A stretch of DNA of 64,000 nucleotides. Source: Narthecium ossifragum. Lineage: Eukaryota > Streptophyta > Magnoliopsida > Dioscoreales > Nartheciaceae. Numbering within the stretch: position 1 is the stretch's first letter; every line of letters begins with the position of its first letter. The position numbers and the translations under genes are program-made. The notes below the pieces were generated by a model that was given only the letters and a program-made list of their open reading frames with translations, did no database searches and had not been told where the DNA came from. Positions 32,139 through 43,231 of this stretch are shown here, piece after piece. The stretch is taken from contig OY986969.1 of NCBI GenBank assembly GCA_963920575.1, forward strand, positions 11,858,615 through 11,922,614, in the 5' to 3' direction.

Positions 32139-33867
32139 TGATGAGTGCATGAAAGTGCACTCTAAATAGCCTTATAACCATCTCAATTGCTAGATTATTA
32201 TCCCTAATCAGTATCTTTATTACTATTTTTATATCTATATGTTGCTTCACATGGTTGTTTGGAAAATGCAGGAAATTGGAGCTAAAAGAAGCTGAAAAGA
32301 GTATATGGATCAACTTCAACAATTAATCTGTACCTTCTCATGAAGAACCAGATGATGTGCCATATATGGTTGGAAAGCTCTTGAAGTCTAGATTCTGGGG
32401 AATTTTACGGTTCGTGATTCCGAGTTTCCTAGAGGAAGTTACGGCAATTTCAGTACCGATGTGCAGTCTGAATGGCAGAAAGGAAAATAAGCTGGAAGTC
32501 CGAGCGATCCGCCGATCGATCGGATCTCACAGAATCGTGACAGAACATGCATTTTTTGGCTGAATATGATCCGATCGATCCCTCCTTCGCTCCTATAGGG
32601 TCCGATCGATCCGACACCAATGGTCCGATCGATCGGACTCGGAAAAAGTCAAAAACAGCGGATTTTTACTCAACCAATCGATCCAACATTCATAATCCGA
32701 TCGATCGGACTTGGGAGTTAAAGGGTGACAGAACGTATGCTTTTTAGAGGAGTAGAGTTCGATCGATCCGTCCATCGATCGGACACGGGCGAAGTTAGAA
32801 GATTGGAGATTTCAAGAGACCGATCGATCCAACATCCCGAGAAGGATCGATCGGACTTGCCCAGTGACGAAAATCAACGGTTTTGATTAATCCGAGTTTA
32901 CTAATTCTTGGACCCTATAAATAGGAAACTTATGGCTAATCAAAGGGGACTTCTTGGACGTTTTTGGAGGCTCTTTTCTGGGTGTTTCCCAAAGGAAGAA
33001 GATGGAGGAATCTCCATCCATGGCCGAGTAATCCGCGGGCATGGCGGACGGATGATCTAGCGAGGACTAGGGCTTCTTCTCCAACAGTGGTTCATAGTTT
33101 TTAATCTTTATTGTTAAACTCTTCTTATGTATTGGATCTTCACAGATTGCTTTGTGGTTAAACATTATTATAAATCCAGTCATGCTTCTTTTATGATATT
33201 GTGATCCCATAGTTATCTCCTTTGATTCTCCTACCGAGTCTCGTGAGACCTTTGCTATGCATTGCCCGTAGTGACAGCTGGTATTGTGTATTCTTAGGGA
33301 TCTGGTTAGATAAGGTTGGGGCTCTATACCGTGAGATCTTTGCTATGCATTGCCGATTGTGAGAGTTGGTATTGTGTATTCTTAGAGATCCGGTTAGAGT
33401 TAGGGCTTTGTCCCGATGAACTTTTGCTGCGCGTTGCCTGTAGTGACAGCCGGTATCGTGTATTCTTAGGTTTGGTTGGATGAAGTTAGAACTATAAAAA
33501 GGAGGAACCAATCATAGAAAGAGACATTTATATTTTATCAGATTCATAATTCTATATCTTCCGGTTAAGGCGATTGGGATGTGAATCCCTTAACTGAGTA
33601 CCATATGAACCATTGAGAAGAGAAGAACCTAAATCCGAGTGACGTGATTCCTGAAGCCTAGCCTCATTCAAATCCTGATTTCTTTGTTACCTTTATCTTA
33701 CCATTACATCTTCGATCTATTTTCTTAACTTTTATCGCTCTTGATTGTTTTCAATTCATTGTTATTTGTGTTTCTGGATCTTTCCTGCTTGTCTCTCTGT
33801 GGGATTTGACCTCTCTTATGCTGTACTGCACCGCGACCGCTGTGCGTGACACATTTGAGCGACATCA
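32139..33867 (+). repeat. Solo Athila/Tat-type LTR nested in solo LTR
   Basis: A 1729-bp LTR from TGATGAGTGCATGAAAG to GAGCGACATCA, flanked by perfect TSD ACACC (32134-32138, 33868-33872). It has a GATCGATC palindrome cluster at 32510-32850 followed by TATAAATAG at 32916-32924, the presumed promoter. A roughly 100-bp unit around 'gctatgcattgcc..gtgacagctggtattgtgtattcttag' is repeated three times (about 33250-33470). Confidence 0.87.
32510..32924 (+). promoter_or_regulatory. GATCGATC palindrome cluster upstream of a TATA box
   Basis: At least eight copies of CGATCGATC/GATCGATC variants (for example GTCCGATCGATCGGAC) occur in 340 bp, ending 65-70 bp before TATAAATAG. Position upstream of TATA within the LTR suggests a promoter or enhancer array; the binding protein is unknown. 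Confidence 0.6.
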
Positions 33868-35579
33868 ACACCTCAGATACAACTTGAAGACGACAAGACC
33901 TCTAAACATCAAACTACATGTATTCAGGTCATCTAACCCTATCATCGAAATCGACTGAATACTACAAATCGAGTCCTGGACCAAGCTACCCGCAATGGAC
34001 CTAGAGGTAGATCCGGACTACCCGAAAGCCCCGGATCGGCGATCAACCCATCGCCAACGTCCTACACAGATGCAACTAATGCACAAAGCAATGCATGCTA
34101 TGAACACACGTATGAATATACAGGTAACCATGCAACAATATGTGATTGTATATCAAACAAGGTCTGGGCACGGCACCCTGCCGGCCCGGGGTGGTGAACA
34201 GGTAAATAAGGTCTAGGAGCTGCTACAGTGGTACCACCACCAACTGTCAGCAGTCCACCACAACACCTGGTCCGGAAAGCAGCCCCGCAAACAACAGCTC
34301 ACAGATATCACAAATAAAGCCCTCGGCGCACGCTGGCATGCAAGGCTAAGGAAAGCTGTAGGGCTACCCACCCGTTTATTCTAAATATCCCGGGAGTCAT
34401 CACTCCCCCGGTTCACCACTGCCCCTATTATAGGGCGAACATGCTTAAACATATGTACCAGGTATAAGACAGTAAGGAAAACTGTACATGCAAAGCCCCG
34501 CGGGAAAACCAAGAAGAATTTCTCTCTCTGCCGTAGACGAATCGATCCTTCCCCCCAAGGGAAGATCGATCCTTCTAATGGCAGAGAACAATCTCTCCAT
34601 ATCTTGCTGAGTAAGATCGATCCGTCCCCTCAAGGGACGATCGATCCTACTCGCGATAGGGAACATCCTCACTGCCGTGCCAAGGAGGATCGATCCTTCC
34701 CCCCAAGGGACGATCGATCCTACTCGTGACGAGGGGGATCCCATGCTACCCAAGGCACAAGGATTGATTGTCCTCACCCGACAATGATCGATCCTGCTCG
34801 GGTTCAGCATGACCAACAAAGAAGGATCGATCCCTCTCACAGAAGGATCGATCGCGTTGGGTTCTCCGGCAAACCTCCGACGAGAAATACCGTAGAAAAA
34901 CTCCACCAAATCTCACAAAACCTTGGGATCTAGTAGTACGAAGGACCATGAGTCCAAAACCGGTGAAATTACTACAATCTAACAAGTATATAACAAGATC
35001 TAAGCAAAAGATCACAGACAACCGGAAAAACTTCCAAAAACCCGGAAGAAATGTAGGTAGGATCCCTACCTATGCAATAGCAGCTTCAATCTCAGCTGCT
35101 AGGCCTTGGATCGTCCACAACCTCTTCAAAATCCAGAAAATCTCAGCTCAAGAACTCGAATTTCAAAAGAGATTCAAGGAAGGAGGTTACGTCCGTTTTA
35201 TAGACAAACGAACCGACTTAAGCAGGATCGATATGTCCAAGAGGAACGATCGATCCGTCCAGGAGAGCGATCGATCCATCCCAAGAGGAACGATCGATCC
35301 TTCTCAATGATCCGACTTCCTGTCATTGAACGATCGATCCTTCTAGCAAGGAAGAATCAATCCTTCTTTCGCAGGAAGCTAGACTTGGGCTAAAACTTAA
35401 GCCCAAGCCCGGATCTTTCGATCCCGGGTCTCACTAACCATTCTAGCCAAACATTAACACAACCATGGTCTGTGTGTGCACACGCGGGTGTGAAACTAGC
35501 CGACAAGGCATAATTTACCAAATTGCCCTTGCGGTCCACGACGAGCCACAGGAGTAGAGGGACGGGTCCTCACACTGCC

Positions 35580-37308
35580 ATCATCTTCTTCCTCCTTCCC
35601 TTCATCCAAACCCTACCTTCCCACCACTAGCAATTCTCTCTATTCCTTTTTGGCAGCCCCCATCACTAACCAAGGCCACCATCTTCCCCCTATAAACCCA
35701 CGTCCCTTCCTTTACCATCCCCATCGTCGATTGTCATATCTGGCGATCTACCTACCATCCACAAAGCTGCAGCCACCGACCTCACCTTAGTTGAAGCCCT
35801 CCCCATACCATGTAACCGCCATCAAGGTCCTCCTCACTCCTGCCCCAATCCCATAGCAACCTTCTCCGACCATGCCTTCTTCATCATTGACCCCGGCGGA
35901 AGCTCAAAACCCACCGGCGTTCTTGAAGCTCCTCACAGCCACCCAACATCTCCGCCCATAGCCATTCCATGTACAACCTCGTCGGCTCCCTACTCTATCT
36001 TCCCCGACTCCGGCGACAAACCTCAAGGAAGTCACGGCCTACCTCTGCCCAATACTTCCATAACCTCCTCTCACAGCCCACTGAAGGATCTCCAGAGGCA
36101 TCAAAGGCCGTCACCTAAACCTCTTGACCCCTTCCCCGACATTACCAAGCATGGCTCCAAACCCCGACTAGCGGATCACCGTCGGTTCCATCTCCTCACT
36201 CTTGACCGACGCGGACCCCCTCGAGATCCACCACCGGAATTGACACCCATCCGAATTCACTCCATTGGATCGACCCCCCATCATCTCACTACCTCTTCTC
36301 TAGGGGATTTGAACTCCGACGAGCTTCCCTCACAAGCGATTGAGTTCCGCCCACTTTCACCTGCCATATCTCATTCCATTCCCAAGCTTCGTCAAGTACT
36401 AGACAGATCTCAACCATCATATTTGATCAGATCAAATCACCACCATTTGAACCTGATTAGACTCCGACTCAATCTTCCACACTTGTTCGAGTCAGACTCT
36501 AGCTTACCAGACTTGGACAGATTCAATCCAGGCTCCACTAGATTTGGCTACACCAACCAAATCCGATCAAGCCTAGATTCAGACCAGTTCGGGCTAACTC
36601 AGACTCAAGTGGGTCAGTCAGATTGAATCTAGTCAAATGTGATCTTAGCTCGCTAAGTCCAATCAAACTCAACCAATCTGATGTGATCAAGCTTGATTTC
36701 AGACTTGAAACCAGATCAGATCCAGATGTTCCCTACGCATCTTCAGTTGATCGGGCATCCCACAACCAAACTGAGTTATCCAAGGAACTACCCTCTTTAT
36801 TCGGATGCCATCTTCCAGCTGATCAGATCCATGAGCGTGGCCCAACAACCATCAACCACTCAAAGTTTCAGAATGACTTTGTCGACTCTGACCTTAAGGA
36901 CTGATGCTGTAGCCCGAGGCCGGATCATCCCTTTTGAGCAAAGCAGAGAGATCCCCAAGCTCAACTGGTCTCGACTGTATCTAGCTACCATATTGGGTCT
37001 ACTTCCACTTTGGGAGGATTTGATTCGGGTTGACCTAGTCTTCGACTTATAAGCCAGCTACTAAGGACGTGGCACCATCGATCTACAGCCATCCTTTACT
37101 TCCTTGAGTTCCAACGACCGCCGGATATGCCTGAGCTTTAGTTCCCTCTTTCTAGAACGGCAGCATGGCTCCTTAATTCGCCAATCCGATTACCACCTGC
37201 TCCACCATGGGTGTGACCAGGGTTCTCACCGCTGAGTTCGGAGCAACAGTTGCGGTCTAGCCACGTCACTCAGGTTCGAGAAGAGAAGAGCCCTCTTTCC
37301 TTATCACA
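35580..37308 (+). other. Unrecognised interior of element C
   Basis: 1.7 kb lies between the solo LTR and the pol tail. It is pyrimidine-rich at first (35580-36240). It then has open stretches such as 36240-36626 and 36623-36904, which are Ser/Leu/Asp-rich with repeated LDSDQ-, RFxxT- and Q.DP-like words but no known domain. No RT, integrase or protease motif is found. It is probably captured or highly decayed sequence that makes up the body of this non-autonomous element. Confidence 0.5.
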
Positions 37309-37350
37309 TTTAGGCCTTGAGGACAAGGCCAATTTCGAAGGGAGGAGGGA
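37309..37350 (+). other. Pol tail and polypurine tract of element C
   Basis: The sequence encodes GLEDKANFEGRRDDT across the LTR junction, matching the end of the chromodomain ORF in the element at 1-4334 (GLEDKALFEGGGDDT). The purine run GAAGGGAGGAGGGA at 37337-37350 abuts the 3' LTR start TGATACGAGG. Confidence 0.82.
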
Positions 37351-37589
37351 TGATACGAGGTCGAACCGAGACATTTGAAGAAGGGACCCACGTCCATGCT
37401 TGGGCGGGCCCAACACCAAGGAGCTGGCTGCAACCAGGTCCCTATAGAGCAGGTTGAGCCAAGCCGGCCTTAGGGATTCCTATTCCCTAGCTGGTTTGCT
37501 TACTTAGTTGATTACCTAGTTAGTAGTTATCTTGATTGAGCCAGTTTACTATGTTGATTTCAGTTTCTGCTTTGCTTTATTAGTTCCTA

Positions 37590-39969
37590 CTAGTGAATGC
37601 CCATGCCTACGACACGGACACTCATGTAATACAATACAAAATATCTAGGGTTTCTTTCAAAATTTTTTGGCAAAACCTCCCATGTACCGAGAGCCAAATA
37701 AGACAATTCTACAACATTCCTCAAATACAAAAATTAAATCACAGTATAAATGGGGCGAACACTGTCCCCAGGGCAAACATTGTCCCCACCAACCACAACT
37801 TCCTCAAGTACAACATTGTCCACACTAAGCTTACCATATCATGCTCAACAAAATTTTGAATCTTGAAGTTAAGGACACTATTTGTAAGACTGCACCTTTA
37901 ATTTGTTGATGTTTCAAAAACAATATATCCAAGGACTAATTGTTTTGAATGAGTACGCTGCAAATAGAATGTTCATGTTGCATGCAAGGTAAGTTCTACT
38001 ACTTCAAACGAACCTGAACATGATGGATACACATGATGAAGTGTAAGACTGACATTTTTTTGCCCATTTTGTTATGGCAAATACCTTCTAAGGCTAATTG
38101 TTCCTTGTACTGGTACCTTTTCCTAGGTCAACATCAAGGATTTTGTAGAATTGCCCACACAAAGAATATGAAGTTGCTTTGGATGACAGATGTGCATGTG
38201 GTGAGATTAGGACAAACGAGTTGAAAAGGTGGTGGAAAAACTCCTAAATGAGATCACATGCACATAAGAAATTGGAGGGTCCGGTAACTTAATCTGCAGA
38301 TGTAAAATAAGCGCTTATGATCGCAAAATTCAATGCATTAAAAGATACAACACATTAGATTGAATACCGCAGAATATTCACATTGGCTCGGGCGTATCTG
38401 AATAATAAATGTGGTTGCCAATCAGCTGAACAACTTGATCTTATGTCAAACATAATTTGGTTCACCTAATTGCTAGCTTCAATCATCAGGCAACCAAATT
38501 GGGGAGGGTGATATGCATCAGATAACCAATTATTCTTGGTATATCTAGTTTCCACCTAATAACTGGGTACTAAATATAAAGCTAGAAAACACATGAAAGT
38601 GACTCTTCTATTGAGTCATACATGATTACATTCATGATGTGTGGGTTAAAACAACCAATCATGCACAATTGCAGCACATATAACAAAGGGCAGAAGCATG
38701 ATATTGTTGAAAGTCAAAGTATAGGCAAGAGGATGAAAAAGTGACACATATAGGCCAAATATTCTAGCAATGAGCAGTGCATCCATCAAATCTGCTTTCT
38801 TCTCCTAATTTTTGAAAGCATCTGTTCCAGTGCCATCAAATATGTCCAGAGTTATGAAACAAATTAAATAAACATAGAACAAAAAGGCTAGGAAAATAGT
38901 AGCTACGTCTGTTTTTGTAGATTTGGAAGCTGCTTCAATATGAAGTCACAGTATTGCTCTATCATATCATAGCATGACGTGTGATTGACTTCAAAAATTA
39001 ACGCATCAATCGGTATGATATTGTTCTTTGAATCCTAAAAGGAACATGCATGGAGCATCTGTGTCCATGCTCCTGAGAGCTCATGAATATCGAACAAAGT
39101 AAAACAAATGCTTTTCTATGTAACTAACATGATTAATCAACATCAACACAAATCACTGTTTGTCTGTTATCAGCAAGGCCAAACAACTTCAAAAACATAA
39201 TTACAGGAATGATATATACCATCCAAATGAAAACAGGAATTCTATAACTATCACTTATTGTTCATGTTCCATATCCAAAATGCTAAGACTCAAGTAACCC
39301 AAAAATGAAGCTCATAAATAGCTAGAATAGGGCCTAATTAGCATGGGTATACATGTTGGCAAACCAAAAGAAAAATATTAATTTCAAGCAAACCTCTAAT
39401 TCTCTTTGCAGTTTCCCAAACAAAGGTTTACACCATTGATTCAGTCAGTTAAACTACATCATCTCAGGATTAAGCTTTTCCACCTCAAATCAAAAGTTTG
39501 CTTAAGCATACATCTGATGAGTGACATAGACAACGGTACTCAAGATCATATCCGGAATTGGAGGTTACAAATTAATCAATTCGTTGATGTGGAAGGAAGA
39601 ATATTGTTGNNNNNNNNNNNNNNNNNNNNNNNNNNNNNNNNNNNNNNNNNNNNNNNNNNNNNNNNNNNNNNNNNNNNNNNNNNNNNNNNNNNNNNNNNNN
39701 NNNNNNNNNNNNNNNNNNNNNNNNNNNNNNNNNNNNNNNNNNNNNNNNNNNNNNNNNNNNNNNNNNNNNNNNNNNNNNNNNNNNNNNNNNNNNNNNNNNN
39801 NNNNNNNNNAATTTTGGGCGGGAATTTTTGGTGGGAATGAAATTTTGGGGGGAATCTTAAAGTTGATGATGAAATCTGGACCGTTGGATGTGTTTGGAGA
39901 TCAATCTGGACCGTTCTTTATGTCTTATAGTTGAGACATTTCAAAAACCGCCCTTCCTTATATAATAGA
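37590..39969 (-). mobile_element. Non-autonomous Helitron 1 (contains assembly gap)
   Basis: The insert lies exactly between A (37589) and T (39970), and the intact LTR copy reads ..CCTATTATGAG.. there. On the minus strand it starts TCTATTATATAAGGAAGG and ends ..GGCATTCACTAG, matching the TC..CTAG rule for Helitrons. A short imperfect hairpin (CCATG..CACGG on the plus strand) lies 10-30 bp from the CTAG end. No Rep/helicase ORF is present. Part of the interior (about 38020-38200) resembles 56230-56350 in the second Helitron. 39610-39809 is Ns. Confidence 0.85.
39610..39809. other. Assembly gap (200 N)
   Basis: A run of exactly 200 Ns within Helitron 1. The length is likely a placeholder, so the true Helitron size is unknown. 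Confidence 0.99.
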
Positions 39970-40595
39970 TTATGAGTCCTAGTTATTAGAAAGTTTGAGT
40001 TATGATTGAGTCTTAGTAGGAAAGTATTATTACTTGCTGATTAAAGCAAGGTAGTTCTCTAGTTGGATTAGAACTCTGTCAAGACCTCTATAAAAGGACC
40101 TCTATAGTTTGTATTAGGTCATGGATGAATTATGATGAATTAAGTAGAGTTATTAGTAGAATAATTTTAGGAGTAGTTGTAACCCTAATTCCTCCAACTC
40201 CATAAGCCATCTTCTCTTCGCTTCCCTACCGCCGGATCCTTTCTCCACCACCGGCCTCCGTCATCCGCTACCATCCATGCCTCCGTCGTCCAACCCCAAG
40301 TCCCCGGCGTCCCCCTTGGCTGCCGTGCTCCCCTCTGCCACCTCATCACCACTGTCACGTTCTCCAAGGCTTGGATCCTCCAACGGTAGCCGGCCAACCA
40401 TTGAGGAAGCTGCGAGGTAATCCTCTTCCTCATCCGTCTCTCTCCTCTGGGTTGAGCCTTCCTCGTCGAATACCTAGGGTGCTTCTCCTAAAACCCTAAA
40501 GGTATCTCTCGACCTAGTCATAGCTTTGACTAAGGAGGAGCCGAGACCAGGCAAGAGACCAAGTACGAAAGCCCTAGAGAAGGTGCATCGTATCA

Positions 40596-40983
40596 TTTTC
40601 TTACCTACAAAATGTCCTCCACTAGTTAATTCATGACTAAATTTCAATATGTCATGATACTCGGATTCTAGATCACACCACCTTATTATTTGATCAGAAC
40701 AATGCTTAAATAAATAAGGGTCATCCCAAAAGTAATATTTAGTCGTGGACAAAAATATTTTGTTTTCTTGTGAACTTAAATCAATACGCAAAACATTACT
40801 GGCAAAATAGTTAACGATATCTGCGTACCATGGTTCTTCACCATTCACAAACAAGAGTTGTTCATCAGGAAAACATCCTTGGATAGGTTGTACATCCTTT
40901 TGGTCGGCCATGTGCTCCAATCATGACAGGTGGTCCGCAACTACATTATCGCTCCCTGATGTCCCTGGACGAGTGTTTCTTTC
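40596..40983 (-). pseudogene. Athila/Tat RNase H end and integrase N-terminus
   Basis: On the minus strand this starts with the end of RNase H: SDNVVADHLS, a stop (TGA) where Arg is expected, then LEHMADQ. It continues PWYADIVNYFASNVLRIDLS, STKYYFWDDPYLFKHCSDQI and KFSHELTSGGHFVGKKM, the first half of the integrase zinc-binding domain. It joins directly to KCDRCQRL at about 29700 when element C is removed. This proves that both pieces belong to one Athila/Tat element. Confidence 0.88.
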
Positions 40984-41350
40984 TATCATTGGTTCATGTT
41001 TTAATCTTTAATGTTTAAACTCTATATATGTATTGGATCTTCATAGATAGTTATGTGGTTGAACATTATTATAATTCCAATCATGCTTTTGTTATGATAT
41101 TGTGATCCCCATAGTTATCTCTTTTGTTCTCCTACCTAGTCTCGTGAAATTTTTACTATGCATTACCCGTATAGTGACAGATGGTATTGCATATTTGAGT
41201 GGGAGGGTGCAGATCAAATCCGAGTGGGAATCTTTTGGAAGCTATAAATAGGCAACTTAGGGCTATTCAAAGAGAGCTTTTTTGGGGATTTCTATGGAGG
41301 AAGGAGACCAATCTACCATCCATGGACGAGTAATCTTCAGGCATGGCTTT
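40984..41350 (+). repeat. Rearranged fragments of an Athila/Tat LTR
   Basis: 40984-41202 matches 33084-33290 of the solo LTR. 41203-41345, with 'ctataaatagg' and 'ccatccatgg.cgagtaat', matches 32880-33060 of the same LTR. The order is reversed relative to that LTR, so these are two partial LTRs side by side or one rearranged copy. Confidence 0.7.
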
Positions 41351-41399
41351 GAACAGTGCTTCACTGAAGGAGCTTTTTTGTTAGTCTCTGAGCAGTGCT

Positions 41400-42988
41400 T
41401 TACGGACTACATTCACCTTATTTCAGGTACAACAGACCTCAGTACGAGTTAGATCAAGTTTGGAGTCAAAACGAACACATTTGGGCAAAACCAGGATAAA
41501 ATGATCGATCATCTATAAGGGGAAAGATCGATCTCTTCAAGACATCAAGAAGAAATCCAAGCTAGAGCATAATGATCGATCTTCACATCGGGAAATGATT
41601 GATCATTTGCTTACACTAACCTGACAGAGCACATCAATTCAACATATTGATCTTCACAACATATCCAGATCGATCTTATACGCAGGTCAACAGTGGCAGA
41701 GAGCAAGGCTTAGAAAGATCGATCTTCCTTAATGAAATGATCGATTATCCACGGGGCGAACCAACAATAGAAGTAAATGATCGATCATCTTCTTTAAGGA
41801 TGATCGATCCTTTACGGGGCGCAGCTAGCAATAGAAGAAGAAATGATCGATCTTCTCCCTTTGGAGATCGATCTTTCCTTTGCCAGTGAAGAATATCAAA
41901 GGCGCAGATCTAATACGAGTTAAGGATGTTTCCTAGGCTATAAATAGGAAGTTTCTAGGGTTTTAGAGGGGGCCTCTCTCTTGGAACTTTCTCTGAGTTT
42001 TCTTTTTCCTCTTTTAAAACTTGTCTTTGGAGATTCTTTTGGAGGAGATCCATGGCGGAAAAGCTTCATTAACTTTCATCCATGGATCAAACCCTAAAGA
42101 TGAGTAGCTGATCCCCTCATCATAGGATTCTTATGATGTAAGTAGGGTTTTTATTAGGGATTTCTAAGATCTAGGGTTTGTATACCTTCTTGAATGGTTT
42201 GTATGGATTGATCTTAATCTCCTTATAAATTATGTGTTGATTTATTGTTAGATGTTTGAATTATTCTTATATGCATTAGATCTAGAGCTGATGCATGTTA
42301 GGGCTTGGATTGGACTCATCTAATAGGAGAATCATGCTAGAACCATGGAATCTCACATTATGATGAACTCTTTTTCGTGATTAGGAGTTGTATAGTGCTA
42401 GAACCACTATACTCTATTCATAATCCTCCATCTATCCTATCTTTATAGATTTGGCCAATCGAGGTGCTAGAACCATCTAGATTTTACATCTAAATCCATA
42501 TTATGATTATTTCTTCATGATGAATTGGTCTTAATCCGAAGGTTCATTAGCGGTGATCGGAACTAACCATTAGGTCACCGAATTTTAGATAATTATTCTC
42601 ACCGACGAGGGATCCTAACCGAACTTTGTTGAGTGATAGGGAGAACTAGCCATTCACCAATCAACCATTAGGAAAACCATTCAGTTTGGTTAGCTAGTCT
42701 GAATCTTAGACAGACCTGGTAGAACCTTTGTTACTGATTAAGAATCCCTTGGTTCCTTTCTCGCATTTATTAATCTCTTAGTTTAAGGTTAGTTTAATTT
42801 CAATTCTAAGCCTTTTCTCAATTCATTGGTAGGAGGCTATACCACTCATTTCAATTCAATCCTATTTCTCTGTTGATCGACCTGGACTGTCCAATAACTA
42901 CTAGTTTTTAGTAGCTAAGTAGAGCACCGGTTAATATTAGTAATTTTGGGCAGACTTGATAAGCCACGGCACTTTTCAAGCTCTATCA
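41400..42988 (+). repeat. 5' LTR of a plus-strand Athila/Tat element (left end unresolved)
   Basis: Ends GCTCTATCA right before a primer-binding site. It contains a GATCGATC cluster (41495-41880) and TATAAATAG at 41939-41947. The TG start could not be located, so the left limit is approximate. It is related in layout to the LTR at 32139-33867 but clearly diverged. Confidence 0.7.
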
Positions 42989-42989
42989 A

Positions 42990-43012
42990 AATTTTGGCGC
43001 CGTTGCCGGGGA
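42990..43012 (+). other. Primer-binding site, Athila/Tat type
   Basis: TTTTGGCGCCGTTGCCGGGG follows the LTR end closely. TGGCGCCGTTGCCGGGGA is the well-known PBS of Athila/Tat elements, complementary to a tRNA 3' end (commonly given as tRNA-Asp). Confidence 0.85.
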
Positions 43013-43231
43013 ATAGTGTTTTGAGTTGTTTACTTAGTATAGTTTTCTTTTGCTTACTATATAAAAGACCAAAAATAGTTTTAGTGCTAATATTTTCATA
43101 TTTTTTGTGATCATTAGGGGGAGAACGACGAAGCATCCTTCCAAGCGGTGAAGGAGCGATGGTAAAAAAATACGTCATCGAGATTGCATTGTTTGTATTT
43201 CTAAACTTTGTTAAATTTTTGTGTTGTGTGA

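Larger units (their letters stand above)
31576..35574 (-). repeat. Solo Tekay-type LTR (family A) in element C
   Basis: A minus-orientation LTR whose plus-strand ends are TGCGCGCCCCGACC..GGGTCCTCACA, flanked by perfect TSD CTGCC (31571-31575 and 35575-35579). It contains the conserved segment CTGCAAAACGCAGCCCGGGT near 31868. A 1.73-kb solo LTR of another family is inserted at 32139. The part at 34535-34855 and 35225-35350 is dense in GATCGATC palindromes (about 14 by eye). No internal retroviral genes, hence a solo LTR. Confidence 0.88.
29776..40595 (+). mobile_element. Element C: non-autonomous LTR retrotransposon
   Basis: A two-LTR element flanked by a perfect TSD TTTTC (29771-29775, 40596-40600), inserted in the Athila/Tat integrase. 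The 5' LTR is 29776-30628 and the 3' LTR 37351-40595, the latter enlarged by a Helitron. The interior has a tRNA-Met-type primer-binding site, a Pro-rich gag-like region, a solo LTR insertion, 1.7 kb of unrecognised DNA, and then only the last codons of a chromoviral pol followed by a polypurine tract. LTR ends and internal termini are related to the chromovirus at 1-4334, so it is probably a pol-less derivative of that lineage. Confidence 0.87.
37351..40595 (+). repeat. 3' LTR of element C, split by a Helitron
   Basis: Starts TGATACGAGGTCGAACC and ends GTGCATCGTATCA. The LTR sequence is 37351-37589 plus 39970-40595, about 865 bp, close to the 853 bp of the 5' copy. The Helitron occupies 37590-39969. 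Confidence 0.88.
14298..40983 (-). mobile_element. Athila/Tat-type Ty3 element, split by nested insertions
   Basis: A minus-strand Ty3 element is reconstructed from separated pieces: 3' LTR 14298-15426, 3' non-coding 15427-15527 and 27695-28725, integrase 28726-29775, and integrase N-terminus plus RNase H end 40596-40983. The pieces join in order when element A (TSD TCTAC) and element C (TSD TTTTC) are removed. The rest of pol, gag and the 5' LTR would lie to the right of 40983 but are replaced by other LTR fragments, so the element is truncated. Confidence 0.82.

Noticed and set aside
34535..35350. GATCGATC-rich region as a CRISPR-like or satellite array
   Set aside because: Spacing and spacers are irregular, the repeat is 8-10 bp and it lies inside an LTR; it lacks direct repeats of constant length.
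36240..36904. Two overlapping plus-strand frames as new genes
   Set aside because: No recognisable domain, no splice or promoter context, and they lie inside a non-autonomous retroelement. Kept only as unexplained sequence.
39406..39934. Two open frames across the N run
   Set aside because: Their length comes from the 200 Ns; they have no support.
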